A stretch of 64,000 nt of DNA from NCBI GenBank assembly GCA_024509875.1, contig JAMPIV010012445.1, forward strand, positions 124,001-188,000, given 5' to 3'. Below the pieces are notes generated by a model. That model saw nothing but the letters and a program-made list of their open reading frames with translations, was not told the DNA's origin and ran no database searches. Within the stretch, counting starts at the first letter, position 1; the number at the start of each line of letters is the position of its first letter. This document shows positions 21,867 through 32,110 of the stretch, one piece after another. The stretch is from Oreohelix idahoensis. Lineage: Eukaryota > Mollusca > Gastropoda > Stylommatophora > Oreohelicidae. Made by a program: the position numbers and the translations under genes.

Positions 21867-22773
21867 CTAATGTTCATTATCATGTCACCTAGTCAATTAA
21901 TGTCACTTGAAATTAACCTTAATTCTAAGTGTTTATCATAGAAGAAGTAAGATAGACACTTGACACACACAAAGTGTTTGACTGTTACACATCGTCAAAT
22001 ACATTTAGTTTTGTGTGGTAGTGAATGGTATGTCAAATTGTATCATATACATAATATGAACAACGAATCATAATTCAATTTTATAATAGCGTACACAGCG
22101 CCTTAATATCTTATTCACAAGTGTCAAAGTAATATTCTTTTGTGTTGAAAAGTTAATTAATAGAGTAAGTCAGCATGTCTTTTCCAATCCTGTATGGGGA
22201 AAAGCTATTATTTCCAATAAAGTCAAGTACATTCCGTGCACACAATCATATAGTGCTTGAAGTATCATGTCGAAATTCCATCTTGAATGTGTCCATGATT
22301 GTTGTCTCTTTAATAGTATAAAACAAAAAATCCATAAGTCCGCGAACTCTGAAGTGAAATCACGAAGAACAGTTGCGTATAAAATCTCATGGTTAACTCC
22401 CTTAAAATCCTGGTATGAGTATGGTTATATCCCTTGACAGTACAACATAAAGTCTCTTGACTGTTATTGTGTGTATTTCAAAACTGTTCCGAATTGAATC
22501 AATCCAAACATTTGCACACATTTTATTCTTGACGACTGGTAGTTGAAATGTGCATTTGAAGATGAATGTATGTTGTGTCTATGCAATGTCCGAAGTAAAA
22601 CGATATGTCACACGCCATGAGGTGATTCATAATTCAGCATCATCATGTGGCTGTGCGGGTGGCATTGCTGTAACATAACCGTGAGAAAAGTACAATCTGG
22701 TGATTTAATCAAATTATGTGATTCTTGATGCGAAATGTTTTGAGCACCGGATCTGTGAATGTAGATATTCTGA
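21867..22773. other. Spacer between two gypsy fragments
   Basis: No coding sequence is recognised. If the pol at 22774-26788 ends with RNase H, its 3' LTR should lie here. A TGTGACATATCG start at about 22610 on the minus strand is a weak candidate. No second LTR was found to test it. Confidence 0.4.
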
Positions 22774-23978
22774 CTACATTGCATTATGTTGATCATCTGA
22801 ACTTGTTGACTCGATGGATGATGGAGCGTCCTTGATGCATCTGGATAGCACATCAGCGACGACATTGAGATTTCCCTTTATAGATCTAATGCTGTAATCG
22901 TACGGCTGTAACGCCAGGCTGGCTCTAGCTGCCTTTGGATTAGTACAACGAGCTGTCTGTAAATAACCCAAGGCTCTTTGATCCATCTCAAGAGTGAAGT
23001 GAGCTCCCAAGAGGTATCTTTGAAGTTTATTGAAGGCGAAAACAATAGCTAGGAGCTCTCGCTCTACGATTGGGTACTTCTGCTCTGTGGGGGTTAACTT
23101 CCTGCTCACATACATTGTAGGGTGCATGTGGCCTTCAAACTCTTGCATTAGTGTTCCCCCTATTGCGACATTGCTTGCATCGACTCTGAGAATGAAAGGA
23201 AATCGAATATCAGGCAATCGTAATATTGGCGATTTCGAGAAAGCATATTTTATCACGTTTAATGCATCATGACACGCATGTCCAAATTACTTTCTTTGCT
23301 GCGTCTTTCACAAGCAACGCATACAAAACTGAGGTTAAATATAAAAAAAATTGGTAAAAATCGTCTATAAAAATTGATTAAACCCAAAAGACTTAGAACT
23401 TGTTTTTTTTTTTTTTTTTGTTCGATGAATATCCAGATTAAGAATTTTAGAGACCGTAGATTCTTCAGGTTTTAAGACTCCATCACCAACCTTGCGACCG
23501 AGAAAAGTAATTTCAGAAAAAACCTATTTTAGTCTTAGAAGGTCGAGCAGTAATTTTATGACATCGTAAGGTATCTAACAAAGAATGAATTCCGTTGATA
23601 TGATCACTCCAAGAATGATGGAACAAACAAATATCATCTATGTAGGTAATCAAATCCTCACGATCAGAAAATAGTCTACGCATCATGCGTACAAAAGTAG
23701 CAGGAGCGTTAACAAGACCAAAAAAGATATAGTTAAATTGAAACAAACCTAAAGGTGTAGCGAAAACTGTGTAAGGTTTAGATTTGTCAGATAACGGAAC
23801 CTGCCAATATCCCTTTGATAAGTCAAACATAGTGAAGAAAGTGGCAGTAGATAGTCTGTCAAGAAGTGATTCAAGAACGGGAAGAGGTTCCGCGACTCGA
23901 ATGGACACTCGGTTTAACCGTTTAAAATCAATACAAATTCTTATAGATTTGTCCTTTTTCCTGATTAACACCATTGTG
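22774..23978 (-). pseudogene. Ty3/gypsy reverse transcriptase and RNase H
   Basis: From 23978 leftwards: TMVLIRKKDKSIRICIDFKR, FDLSKGYWQVPLS, LFQFNYIFFGLVNAPATF and the catalytic YIDD in EDLITYIDDICLF. The thumb/connection follows as a frameshifted stretch, with a T-run near 23405-23420. RNase H comes next (23256-22774), with LRVDASNVAIGG, VERELLAIVFAF and NVVADVLSRC. The protein stops about 20 residues later without an integrase. This suits the integrase-first pol order suggested by the piece at 25897-26788. At the 23978 end the RT is interrupted by the dispersed repeat. Confidence 0.85.
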
Positions 23979-23983
23979 ATGAA

Positions 23984-25030
23984 TTTACCGTGATACAACG
24001 TTAAAATATCTCCAATTATAAAGATAAAGGGTAAGATAACATGTAGGGATAAAATAATGCGTAAGATACTAGGATACATGCTCGCCTATGCCCGCGTTTC
24101 CTACCGCCATTGAAACTAACTAGTTAGACATGCAGACGAAACGTTACCCTTTTAGACGGGAGGGAAACGGAGATAAAAATCATTATGACGGTCTGAACAC
24201 GTGTTTGAATCTAGAAAGGCAAAAAGACGCAATTTGTAGTTTAAAGAAAAAATCACGCCACTAGTTAACACAATGTAATGAATTGGTAGAAAAAAGACCT
24301 TAGCTCTTGTTAGAAACAGTCGTATCTTAGACGTTTTACCGTAATTAGTTGTTTTGTTTGAATACAGCGGCAAATGCCGTGGAGAACGTTCAAAAACAAA
24401 TTTCAAAAACTAACCTTGAGAAAAGTAGGTTTTTCTTTAATAATAAAGTTAGGAAAATAAAACCTAGCTAGTTTGATAGCCTATCTTAAGCTGACAAATA
24501 ATATACTTTTAATTATACAGACGGACAGATAACAAGTAAGATATTGACGAAAGACCGTATTGTTCTTATCAGACTAGAGAACAGTTTGTTGTGCATACTT
24601 CACTAAAAGTCACATTTTTGCGTCCTTGAGACAGAAAAATGCAAAATCAAACTGCAATGAACTAGCGGGGCTAAGTCGGGAGATTGTAGCTAAAAATAAC
24701 TTAGGAGGCAGGTTTGTGCAGATTTTACATGTAATTAGTCCAAAACAACAAGTGAAATTGGGGAAAAGCCAAAATGTGACCGACGTACATTTGAAAAATT
24801 GAGATGTACTTTTGACTTTATTTTCAAAATTTAAATTGAAAAGCTTAGTCTTCCGATCTGATTGGCCAACGCATTTTTATATTAGCGGGATAGAGACGCA
24901 CATTTTTGCCATTCGATAGAAGTCTGTCCTATAACACAGTTCTTAACTGCTAGTGGTGTTTTCCAGGAAATAATACATAAAATTCAGTGGGACGCCATAC
25001 TCTAGCCAGCAGCTCAGCTGAGTTTTGCTA
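23984..25030 (-). repeat. Dispersed ~1-kb repeat, copy 2, inside gypsy RT
   Basis: This is the reverse-complement relative of 1-1040. It begins exactly where RT homology stops: copy 1 and copy 2 share GTTGTATCACGGT and then diverge, copy 2 passing straight into RT codons. The far edge is less clear and was set near 25030, beyond the GAGTATGGCG landmark at 24993-25002. No transposase is visible. Confidence 0.7.
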
Positions 25031-25896
25031 GTATTAAGTTACTGTGTTCGCAATTCTGAATTGTGAAGTTTATGTTTTGGCACTAAAGTGGTGCCAAATG
25101 CTTTTGTAAGAGTACACAAGCGGATGTCTGTGCCTCATAACATTGGTGTCTGTGCCGCCTAACATTGGTGTCTGTGCAGCCTAACATTTTACTCCAGCTA
25201 CGGAGAGGAGTGGGCCACAAGAATCCTATACCAGATCGTCACAGGCGAGATAAGTGAAAACCTGGCCTGCTGGAGATTCACAACTATTCCACCATCAAAT
25301 AAAGAAATAACTATTGAGAAATATAACATTTACTTCATTCCATAAGTCAATGGACAATGATCTTTATAGTCACAGATTGGGAGTGATGACGCCACCCCAA
25401 CTAAACATCCAGTGCTAGTTCTCCCAAAGACATTATAGATATTAGTAATATTAACTATTCTTATAATATACCTATGTACACAAATTACATTTGATTTTAT
25501 GCCATATATATATGCATTTCATTGATAAATCCATATCATTTCATATGTTCTGACCAACATAAAAATTGGTTCAGAACTAATAAATTTAAAAGATTTTAAA
25601 ACTTAAACTAAAACAGCCAGAGTTAGTTCAGTGTATTGTAGAGTTTATTATTATTATTAGACTTATTGATTACATGTGTGTGTCTGTATATTACATTAAC
25701 TACACATTACATTTCAGTACCCTAGACTTTTTAACGTAGCTAACATTCATAATAGTCTAATAAGTCTGTTTGAGGTCGTAAGTGGTAGCAGAAAGGCCTC
25801 CTGTAATTCACATAAACTTTTATCTCAGGAGCCTTCACAGCTGACCTCATACAGTACACTAGGTAACATAACAAACATACAATAACATCAAAACCC
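25031..25896. other. Unassigned sequence within the gypsy interruption
   Basis: It continues the interruption of the gypsy RT. A short direct repeat, AACATTGGTGTCTGTGC, occurs twice at about 25139-25180. No gene is recognised. Confidence 0.45.
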
Positions 25897-26788
25897 ACTA
25901 CAACCATAGGAAAGCTATATGGTGAACTGGACGGTTCAATTATGTTTAATTTAATCATCTGTTTTATCTCATCCTGTACCTGCGATTGCAAATGAATTGG
26001 GATAGGATACGGTTTCAGTTTGATAGGTCTGAAATCCGTTAACATGATATCATGTTGAATGACATCAGTATGCACAGGATTATCCGTGAGCACATCAGAA
26101 AAAGATTGTAGTAAGTCAAAAATCTGTTCCTTCTAATTAGAATTCAAAGTAGAATCATTGGAAACATCTTTCCAAGATTCAGTAGCCAACAGATGAATAT
26201 CAGGTAACGATAGAATAGGTTCACCATCATCAGCAAAGTCCGAAGTTTCCTCTTGAATTACTGCCAAAGAAGAACGACGATCAATAGATTCGTAAATAGC
26301 TTCAAAGATAGGACGTAGATGTGGTGGTCTAGTATGAAACTGTTGTAACATATTAATGTGAAATTTTTTTCTTTTCCTTTCACATCTACAACATAGTCGA
26401 CATCTGACAACTTGTTTATGATTTTGTAAGGACCTTTCCGGGAAATCAGCAATCTATTTTCCTTGTTCGGAAGCAACACAAAAGCTTCGTCTCCTGTCCA
26501 TAATTGGCGCAGTTTCCTGTTTTGATTAAGAAAAAACAGTCGAGCTTTTGATTTAGCTCTTTCCGACGACTGCACTGCTATTTAGCATGCGTCAGTAATC
26601 TTTTGCCTTAAATTTACTACATATTGATAAGATGATTGAACTTCCTCGTCCATATTAGTACCAATAAGTAGTTGTTTTAACATAGTCATGTTACCTCGTG
26701 GCTTTGCACCATACACTAACTTCAAAAGGTCACATAAGTGCAGGAACGGCTCGTCCGTTCTTCGAGAAGTTGTGCTATTGGAATCCAT
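25897..26788 (-). pseudogene. Gypsy integrase C-terminus followed by start of RT
   Basis: From 26788 leftwards one frame reads LLKLVYGAKPRGNMTMLKQL and SSYQYVVNLRQKITDAC, meets a stop at about 26582, and continues in the same frame with GDEAFVLLPNKENRLLISRK and the GPY/F-like KGPYKIINKLSDVDYVVDVKG. After an A-run frameshift near 26370 comes INMLQQF plus an acidic linker. After another shift near 26130 comes VLTDNPVHTDVIQHDI, then PIKLKPYPIPIHLQSQ and IIEPSSSPYSFPM, which is the pre-RT region. Integrase therefore precedes RT. The match ends at about 25897, where the interruption begins. Confidence 0.85.
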
Positions 26789-26984
26789 CTTCTGTGTTGT
26801 AGAATACCATATGGACTGCAGTGTCTGCGGTTAATTAATTAATGAAACTCTTGAGAAGATCTTCGATGTCATTAATCACGCATATATGTATGACCACTGA
26901 CAACTTGTTTCCAATCGCCATTCTTGTCCTCTGTCTTGACAACACTTCTTTTATTTTACTTTCAAAAACCGTAGACACGGAAAT

Positions 26985-27545
26985 ACAATAATATAGAACA
27001 TTTCTTGTTAAAATGTAAAAGGTATGAAGAAATGAGAATACCAATATTAGATTATTTGCAGGCATCAAATTTACCTTTAAACATGGAAGAGGTGTTAAGA
27101 ATAGACAGACCTAGGGAACTGCATAATATAGTCAAACAATATTTTACAAGAATACAAGTTAATATAAAATAATTAGGAATGTGAAGGTCTGATGCTGTTC
27201 TTACAATACATATGACTTGTAACAGGTGAAAGTCAATTAAATGTCTGTTAAAGTCAGTTATATAACCGGAACCACCAGACCTTTACACCCCTCCCCCTTA
27301 ATATTATACTTGTTTGGAGTTTTTGTTTGATTTTATTCGGTTTTATCTCGATTTTGTTTGTTATGGGTTTCTTTTTTAAACATACAAGCATAATTGGTAA
27401 TTGTGATTTGCTCTATTTACAATGATTTGACAGGTGCGATGCCACTTTCCCACATCGGCAGTTGTTCATATTATTTGGAATTTAAAACAATAAATATCCT
27501 AATTATAACCCATCAGAGGTTGAACGGGAAATATTTCATCATTAA
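26985..27545 (+). mobile_element. I/Jockey-type LINE 3' end, copy 1
   Basis: The segment is closely similar to 51660-52205, from AATAATATAGAACATTTCTT (NIEHFLLKC, the Cys/His tail) through the C-terminal codons and a long 3' UTR to CCATCAGAGGTTGAACGGG. The shared UTR includes ATAACCGGAACCACCAG and CGGCAGTTGTTCAT. Only the last ~60 codons are present. It is a 5'-truncated copy of the family that the 44.7-kb remnant may also belong to. Confidence 0.8.
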
Positions 27546-27702
27546 ATTTTAGATAAAAATTGTGCGTTCAAAACGCTGGCAAACAGGTTCAGATATCCAA
27601 AGAGCAAAAATACCTTGCAATATGGAGCTGCTTAAAGGCAACGGGATATTTTTATGATCGACCAACTCTACTGCATGACATATCTTGATAAAGATAAAAG
27701 AT

Positions 27703-28010
27703 AAAGGGGATCGGAGTGGCTAAGAGGTATGGCGTCCGCATCGAATTCTAGAGCTATCGGGTTCGGTTCCCATTAGAGGGAATATAATTTATGGAATTTT
27801 GTTTTTTCAGAACCAGTGGTCCTAATCATGTGATACCCCCATGGTCTTATGGGTAGTGAGATCGGATGCCTAGCTTTCTCGGATAAAGGCGAAAAAATAG
27901 GAGGTCCCGTGTGCAAGTTGCGCACGTTAAAAATCTCACGGCAGTTGGAAATCGTTAGAAGAGGACATAAGGACGCTGGGTACTTGTGTCTTTTATCACC
28001 CACAGATTAT
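27703..28010 (+). mobile_element. tRNA-derived SINE, head and body
   Basis: The head resembles a tRNA pol III promoter: A-box-like TGGCTAAGAGG at 27717-27727 and B-box-like GGTTCGGTTCC at 27760-27770, 32 bp apart. The body (GTAGTGAGATCGGATGCCTAG, CAGTTGGAAATCGT) matches the minus-strand copy at 41388-41900. The 3' part with the AACC tail is missing here; the sequence changes near 27985. Confidence 0.8.
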
Positions 28011-28144
28011 AATTGTTGAAATTCTGTAGCCAAACAAAGCACCATACTTTTTCTTAAATTTTTTTTCTTAAATTCGAGCGAAAAATCTAACACTGTGTCA
28101 AGGCCGTGGAAGATGAATCTCTTGGAGTTGTCAGAGGAGTGAAT

Positions 28145-28425
28145 TGTTACAGACATCACTACAGTAAGAACAGCTTTATGATGCATTGGAGTGAAGTTTT
28201 AGAGACTTCACTACAGTAAGACCAGCTTTATGATACAGGGGAGTGAAGTGTTAGAGACTTCACTACAGTAAGACCAGCTGTATGATACAGGGGAGTGAAG
28301 TGTTTGAGACTTCACTACAGTAAGACCAGCTGTATGATACAGGGGAGTGAAGTGTTTGAGACTTCACTACAGTAAGACCAGCTTTATGATGCAGGGGAGT
28401 GAAGTGTTAGAGACTTGACTACATG
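28145..28425 (+). repeat. 52-bp tandem array, block A
   Basis: About five head-to-tail units of CACTACAGTAAGACCAGCT-x-TATGAT-x-CAGGGGAGTGAAGTGTT, measured as 52 bp between successive GAGACTT motifs (28254 and 28306). Block B has about eight. Confidence 0.9.
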
Positions 28426-28589
28426 TGTGACTTTTTGTGGCGACATCGGAATAAAGTTCGTGAGTAAGACCCGTTTGACAGTATCCTGCATGACATTACA
28501 GAATTTTTGCCTCCTCTTTAAATTGTGCTGCTACGAACGAACATGGGTATGTCGTGATATGTGCATAGCTTCAGCGATCCTTCGTGATC

Positions 28590-28725
28590 TGTTCCCCTCA
28601 CGGTCCTTTTTAGGGCCTAGAAAACCCACAAAACTGCACCCACCACGGTCCTTTTTAGGGCCCATAAAACCTACAAAACTGCACCATGGTCCTGTTTAGG
28701 GCCCACAAAACCAACAAAACTGTAT
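28590..28725 (+). repeat. ~41-bp GGTCCTTTTTAGGGCCC array, block A
   Basis: Three units of a repeat centred on GGTCCTTTTTAGGGCC followed by AAAACCCACAAAACTGCACC. The same array in block B (56270-56750) has about eleven units. GGGCCC and flanks give each unit a small inverted symmetry. Confidence 0.85.
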
Positions 28726-28876
28726 CCTGGCAAGAAATCGCTATGCACTGATCCTTTATTTGTTTTCGCCGCTGGGAGGGGAGGGCTGGGTGGAGAGGTG
28801 GTCCCCTCCCTACGCACTGATCCTTTTCAAATATTGACACAATCAGAGCCGGATTAACGTAGTAGCAAAAGTAGCA

Positions 28877-30099
28877 GAAAAGATCAGAGAAGAACAAGCG
28901 GGTTTCAGGCCGAAACGATCATGTATTGATCAAATATTCACACTAAGAACAATTATAGAAGAATCAGTGGAAAGGCAATCGCCACTTATTATCACCTTCG
29001 TCGATTTTCAAAAAGCCTTTGATAGTCTACACCGCCCATCATTGTGGAAGATACTTACAATCTATGGTTTTTCCAACAAAATATGTGAATATAATCAAAG
29101 CGCTATATGACAATGCAAGATGTTGTGTTAGAACAAATAAAGGGAATACAGAATGGTTTTTACAGTAGAAACAGGGGTGAAACAAGGCTGTATTATGTCA
29201 CCACTACTTTTTGGAATAGCTATTGATTGGGTTATGAGAAACTATACCCACAATGAACAATTGGGTATAAAATGGACAAATGGAAAATTCCTGGGGACTT
29301 GGATTTCGCAGATGATGTAGCATTCTTAAGTTCAACACCAAGACAATCCCAAGAAGCAATAAATAATTTGTGTCATCTCTCGATTAAAATAGGTCTCCAA
29401 ATAAATGCCTCTAAAACTAAAGCTATGAACTTTTCTAACGAGACCTTTGATATCATCTTGAACGGGGAAAAACTACAGAAAGTTGAAAGTTTCAATTATT
29501 TAGGCAGTAAAATGACTCAGGATGGTGACACAACAAGAGAAATCCATACTAGAATTGCTTTGGCAGCTAGCGCCTTCAATAGATTATCTAACATTTGGAA
29601 ATTACGATCATTGAATATACATACCAAGCTTCGTCTGTTTAATTCAAATGTTATCTCAGTGTTAACATACGGCTGTGAGAGTTGGAAAATAACAAAATCA
29701 TTGGAGAACAAGCTGAATACATTCGAGAACAAATGTCTTAGAAAACTCATGAACATCAGTTGGAAAGAATTCAAGACTAATCGACAAATAAGAGAAGACT
29801 CTAGGCAGAAATATGTCTCCGACTATATAAGGAAAAGACGATGGTCTTATATCGGTCATGTCCTACGAATGCAAAACAACAGAATACCACTACAGGCGCT
29901 CACTTGGGTTCCTGAGGGTAAGAGGAAAAAAGGAAGACCAAAAGAAACACTCAGAAGAACAATAATAAGAGAAGGAAGAACGTTGGGCCTAAATAATGTG
30001 CAAGAGCTAAGAGGAGTGGCGTCACAACGAACAACCTGGAGAGCACTGGTTTCTGCCTTATGCGCCGTGTTTGGTGCTTAAAGAATTTATTATTATTAT
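28877..30099 (+). mobile_element. 5'-truncated LINE insertion with 10-bp TSD
   Basis: A 1,223-bp LINE piece starts inside the RT at EEQAGFRPKRSCIDQIFTLR and ends in a short TTATTATTATTA tail 18 bp after its stop. It is flanked by the perfect repeat AAAAGTAGCA (28867-28876 and 30100-30109). Block B has a single AAAAGTAGCA at 56892-56901 with the same flanks on both sides, so it is the empty site. Insertion therefore happened after A and B separated, or was confined to one allele lineage. Confidence 0.93.
29272..30081 (+). pseudogene. LINE RT C-terminal frame
   Basis: An open 269-codon stretch carries the catalytic LDFADDVAFLSS, FNYLGSKMTQDGDTT, VISVLTYGCESWKI and the tail KRRWSYIGHVLRMQNNRIP with GKRKKGRPKETLRRTI. 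Upstream, the fingers/palm (FVDFQKAFDSLHRPS, TGVKQGCIMSPLLFG) lie in other frames, with shifts near 29080, 29150 and 29280. The protein is thus non-functional although the YxDD-type motif (FADD) is intact. The family is RTE/CR1-like; the clade is not resolved. Confidence 0.85.
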
Positions 30100-30285
30100 A
30101 AAAGTAGCATATGCTATGAGCCCCGCGCTTTTAGGGGCCCCGCGCCAATAAATATGTACATAATTTTTTGGTCATCTTCTAATACGAGCGTTAAACCAAT
30201 GATCTTGTGATTTATGCCATCTTTAGCGCCTTTTCATTTGGTGTCACGAAATTGTGAGAGAAAGAGTATAAGAGGGTGACTTAGT

Positions 30286-30738
30286 GTGACTCTTCATTAT
30301 TTTTATCTTAACTGTTTGCGGACGGAAGCAGTCATTTTCTTTGGATTTGTTGAAAGCCTGTACACCTTCTTTTCTGCTTCTACCTACCGGTGGGGTCTCC
30401 TTTCTACTGCATTGTGTGCTGGCGGTACTCATAATAAGTCCCATTTGCCCTTTGTGAAAAGACTGTCAGATACCAGGTGGTCCGCTCGAGCAGATGCAAC
30501 AAAAGCACTTTTACACAGCTTTTCTGCAATAAAACAAGTCTTGGATGATATTTCAGATAACAATGATCAGAAGGCAGAGTGTCGTCCACAGGCTCGTTGT
30601 CTACTTTCAACCATGATGAAAATAGAAACAGGAATAATGATCATACTGTGGGATCAAGTATTACAGCGTTTTCAAATGACCAGTGCTTCTTTGCAATCTT
30701 CTGACCAAGATTTGAATACAGCTTTTTGCACTCTGTGA
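30286..30738 (+). pseudogene. hAT-like (ZMYM1/DUF4371-type) transposase fragment, A
   Basis: The frame contains SLYTFFSASTYRWGLL, VKRLSDTRWSARADATKALL, QVLDDISDNNDQKAE and GIMIILWDQVLQRFQMTSASLQSSDQDLNTA. This order and wording fit the middle of animal zinc-finger-MYM-type-1-like, hAT-related transposases (DUF4371 proteins). The frame stops after a few more codons and runs into the 33-bp minisatellite. The N-terminal zinc finger and the C-terminal dimerisation domain are missing. Confidence 0.75.
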
Positions 30739-30774
30739 ATCCCTGCTGGGGTATAGTCAAGCTATGCGGTCTAC

Positions 30775-31290
30775 ATATTGCCGGAGAGAACCAGAGAGCA
30801 ACAATACATATTGCCGGAGAGAACCAGAGAGTTACGATACATATTGCCGGAGAGAACCAAGGAGCAACGATACATATTGCCGGAGAACCAGAGAGCTACG
30901 ATACATATGGCCGGAGAGAACCAGAGAGCTACAATACATATTGCCGGAGAGAACCAGAGAGCTACAATACATATTGCCGGAGAGAACCAGAGAGCAACGA
31001 TACATATTGCCAGAGAGAACCAAAGAGCAATGATCCATATTGCTAGAGAGAACCAGAGAGCTACGATACATATTGCCGGAGAGAACCAAAGAGCTACGAT
31101 ACATATTGCCGGAGAGAACCAGAGAGCAACGATACATATGGCCGGAGAGAACCAGAGAGCAACAATACATATTGCCGGAGAGAACCAGAGAGCAACAATA
31201 CATATTGCCGGAGAGAACCAGAGAGCAACGATACATATTGCCGGAGAGAACCAGAGAGCAACAATACATATTGCCGGAGAGAACCCCCAC
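30775..31290 (+). repeat. 33-bp minisatellite, ~15 units
   Basis: Units read ATTGCCGGAGAGAACCAGAG followed by AGCAACAATACAT, with point variants and some 2-bp deletions (GGAGAACC instead of GGAGAGAACC). Because 33 is divisible by three, long repetitive open frames exist in several frames on both strands. I do not regard them as genes. It is absent from block B. Confidence 0.93.
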
Positions 31291-31445
31291 TTGCGAAATG
31301 CATAATAGACTTACCCCGAGTAGACACAATTTTCTTCCTGCCGCCCCTACCTGCGAATTGCAAAATAGACTAGCCGCGCAGACAAATGTATGGAAGCCGG
31401 TGTGGTCATTGAATTTCAGAATGGGTGATAAAAGACACAAGAACC

Positions 31446-31655
31446 GGACGCTGCTCTGGCAAAAATTTTAAAATTAGAAACCTACCCGCCAAAAATATTT
31501 ATAGAATGTGTGATTCCTATATACACACATTGGGATTCTCGCCGGTGCTACGGAGTTCGTGCACTGTGCTGAGATCCTCCTTGTGTGATCTAAGGGAGGA
31601 GATCGGAGCACTGATAGAGTTGTCCATGTGCAGTGAAGATAGTCCTTAAAACCAA
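31446..31655 (+). mobile_element. SINE 3' part with AACC tail
   Basis: GGACGCTGCTCTGGCAAAAA onward matches the 3' half of the SINE at 41388-41900: GAATGTGTGATTCCTATATAC, GGTGCTACGGAGTTCGTGCA, CTAAGGGAGGAGATCGGAG. It ends in AAAACCAAACCA. The tRNA head is absent here and present at 27703-28010. Confidence 0.8.
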
Positions 31656-31749
31656 ACCATATTTTGATAAAAAGACAACAGTACACTACTTGTTAACTTC
31701 CTTGTATTTTACTTACGTCTTTTGCTTTCCACTACTGCCTTAACGCGAA

Positions 31750-31956
31750 ATGGGGAGCTAAAGTTTGCGTTTTTGAGTCAACTGTGCCGCACTGGCTGCT
31801 GAGAGTCCGTGTTGTTGTAGAAATTCTCTGATGTTGTCTATCCATCTGTCTCTTGGTCTTCCCCGTGCCCTGAAACCAGATGTAGGCGCGTAGTGGTCAT
31901 TTATCGGAATCTATTCTCATAAGATTACCAAACCACTTAATTTTCTGATTCTCTAT

Positions 31957-31990
<34 letters not shown>

Positions 31991-32110
31991 CAGGATTTGT
32001 TTCCTGCAAGCTTTCTTGTGTCATTATTTCTTATTCTATCTATCCTGGTAACATTAATGGCTTTTCTCAAGCGCCTCATCTCCTGGGCTTTGGTCAAGGA
32101 CCATGTTTGA
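31750..32110 (-). pseudogene. LINE C-terminal fragment
   Basis: From 32097 leftwards: AQEMRRLRKAINVTRIDRIR, a poly-Lys artefact from a T-run at 31959-31987, KIKWFGNLMRIDSD, and then in another frame ARGRPRDRWIDNIREFLQQH. This is the C-terminal tail of an RT-LINE. It resembles the scrap at 14286-14399. The long homopolymer splits the coding region. Confidence 0.7.

Larger units (their letters stand above)
28085..31445 (+). repeat. Duplicated block A (paralogue of 55586-57957)
   Basis: The two blocks share, in order: AATCTAACACTGTGTC; GGCCGTGGAAGATGAATCTC; a 52-bp tandem array; a ~41-bp tandem array; the segment AGCCCCGCGCTTTTAGGGG; a hAT-like coding fragment; and CTATTTTGCAATTCGCAGG (reverse complement) up to GAATGGGTGA-AAGACACAAGAAC. 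A carries a LINE insertion at 28877-30099 and a 33-bp minisatellite that B lacks. B has more units in both arrays. Identity in the shared non-array parts looks very high. Confidence 0.88.

Noticed and set aside
20590..26788. One intact gypsy element spanning all minus-strand pieces
   Set aside because: The gag/protease segment lies downstream of RNase H, so the order cannot come from a single unrearranged element.
27703..27780. Functional tRNA gene
   Set aside because: A and B boxes are present, but the sequence runs into a SINE body shared with 41388-41900 and does not end as a tRNA should.
28137..28425. Possible CRISPR-like array
   Set aside because: The 52-bp units are directly contiguous with no variable spacers, in a eukaryotic setting. 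It is a plain tandem repeat.
30764..31471. Several 90-200 codon repeat frames on both strands
   Set aside because: They are produced by the stop-free 33-bp minisatellite. Mutually overlapping frames on both strands argue against coding.
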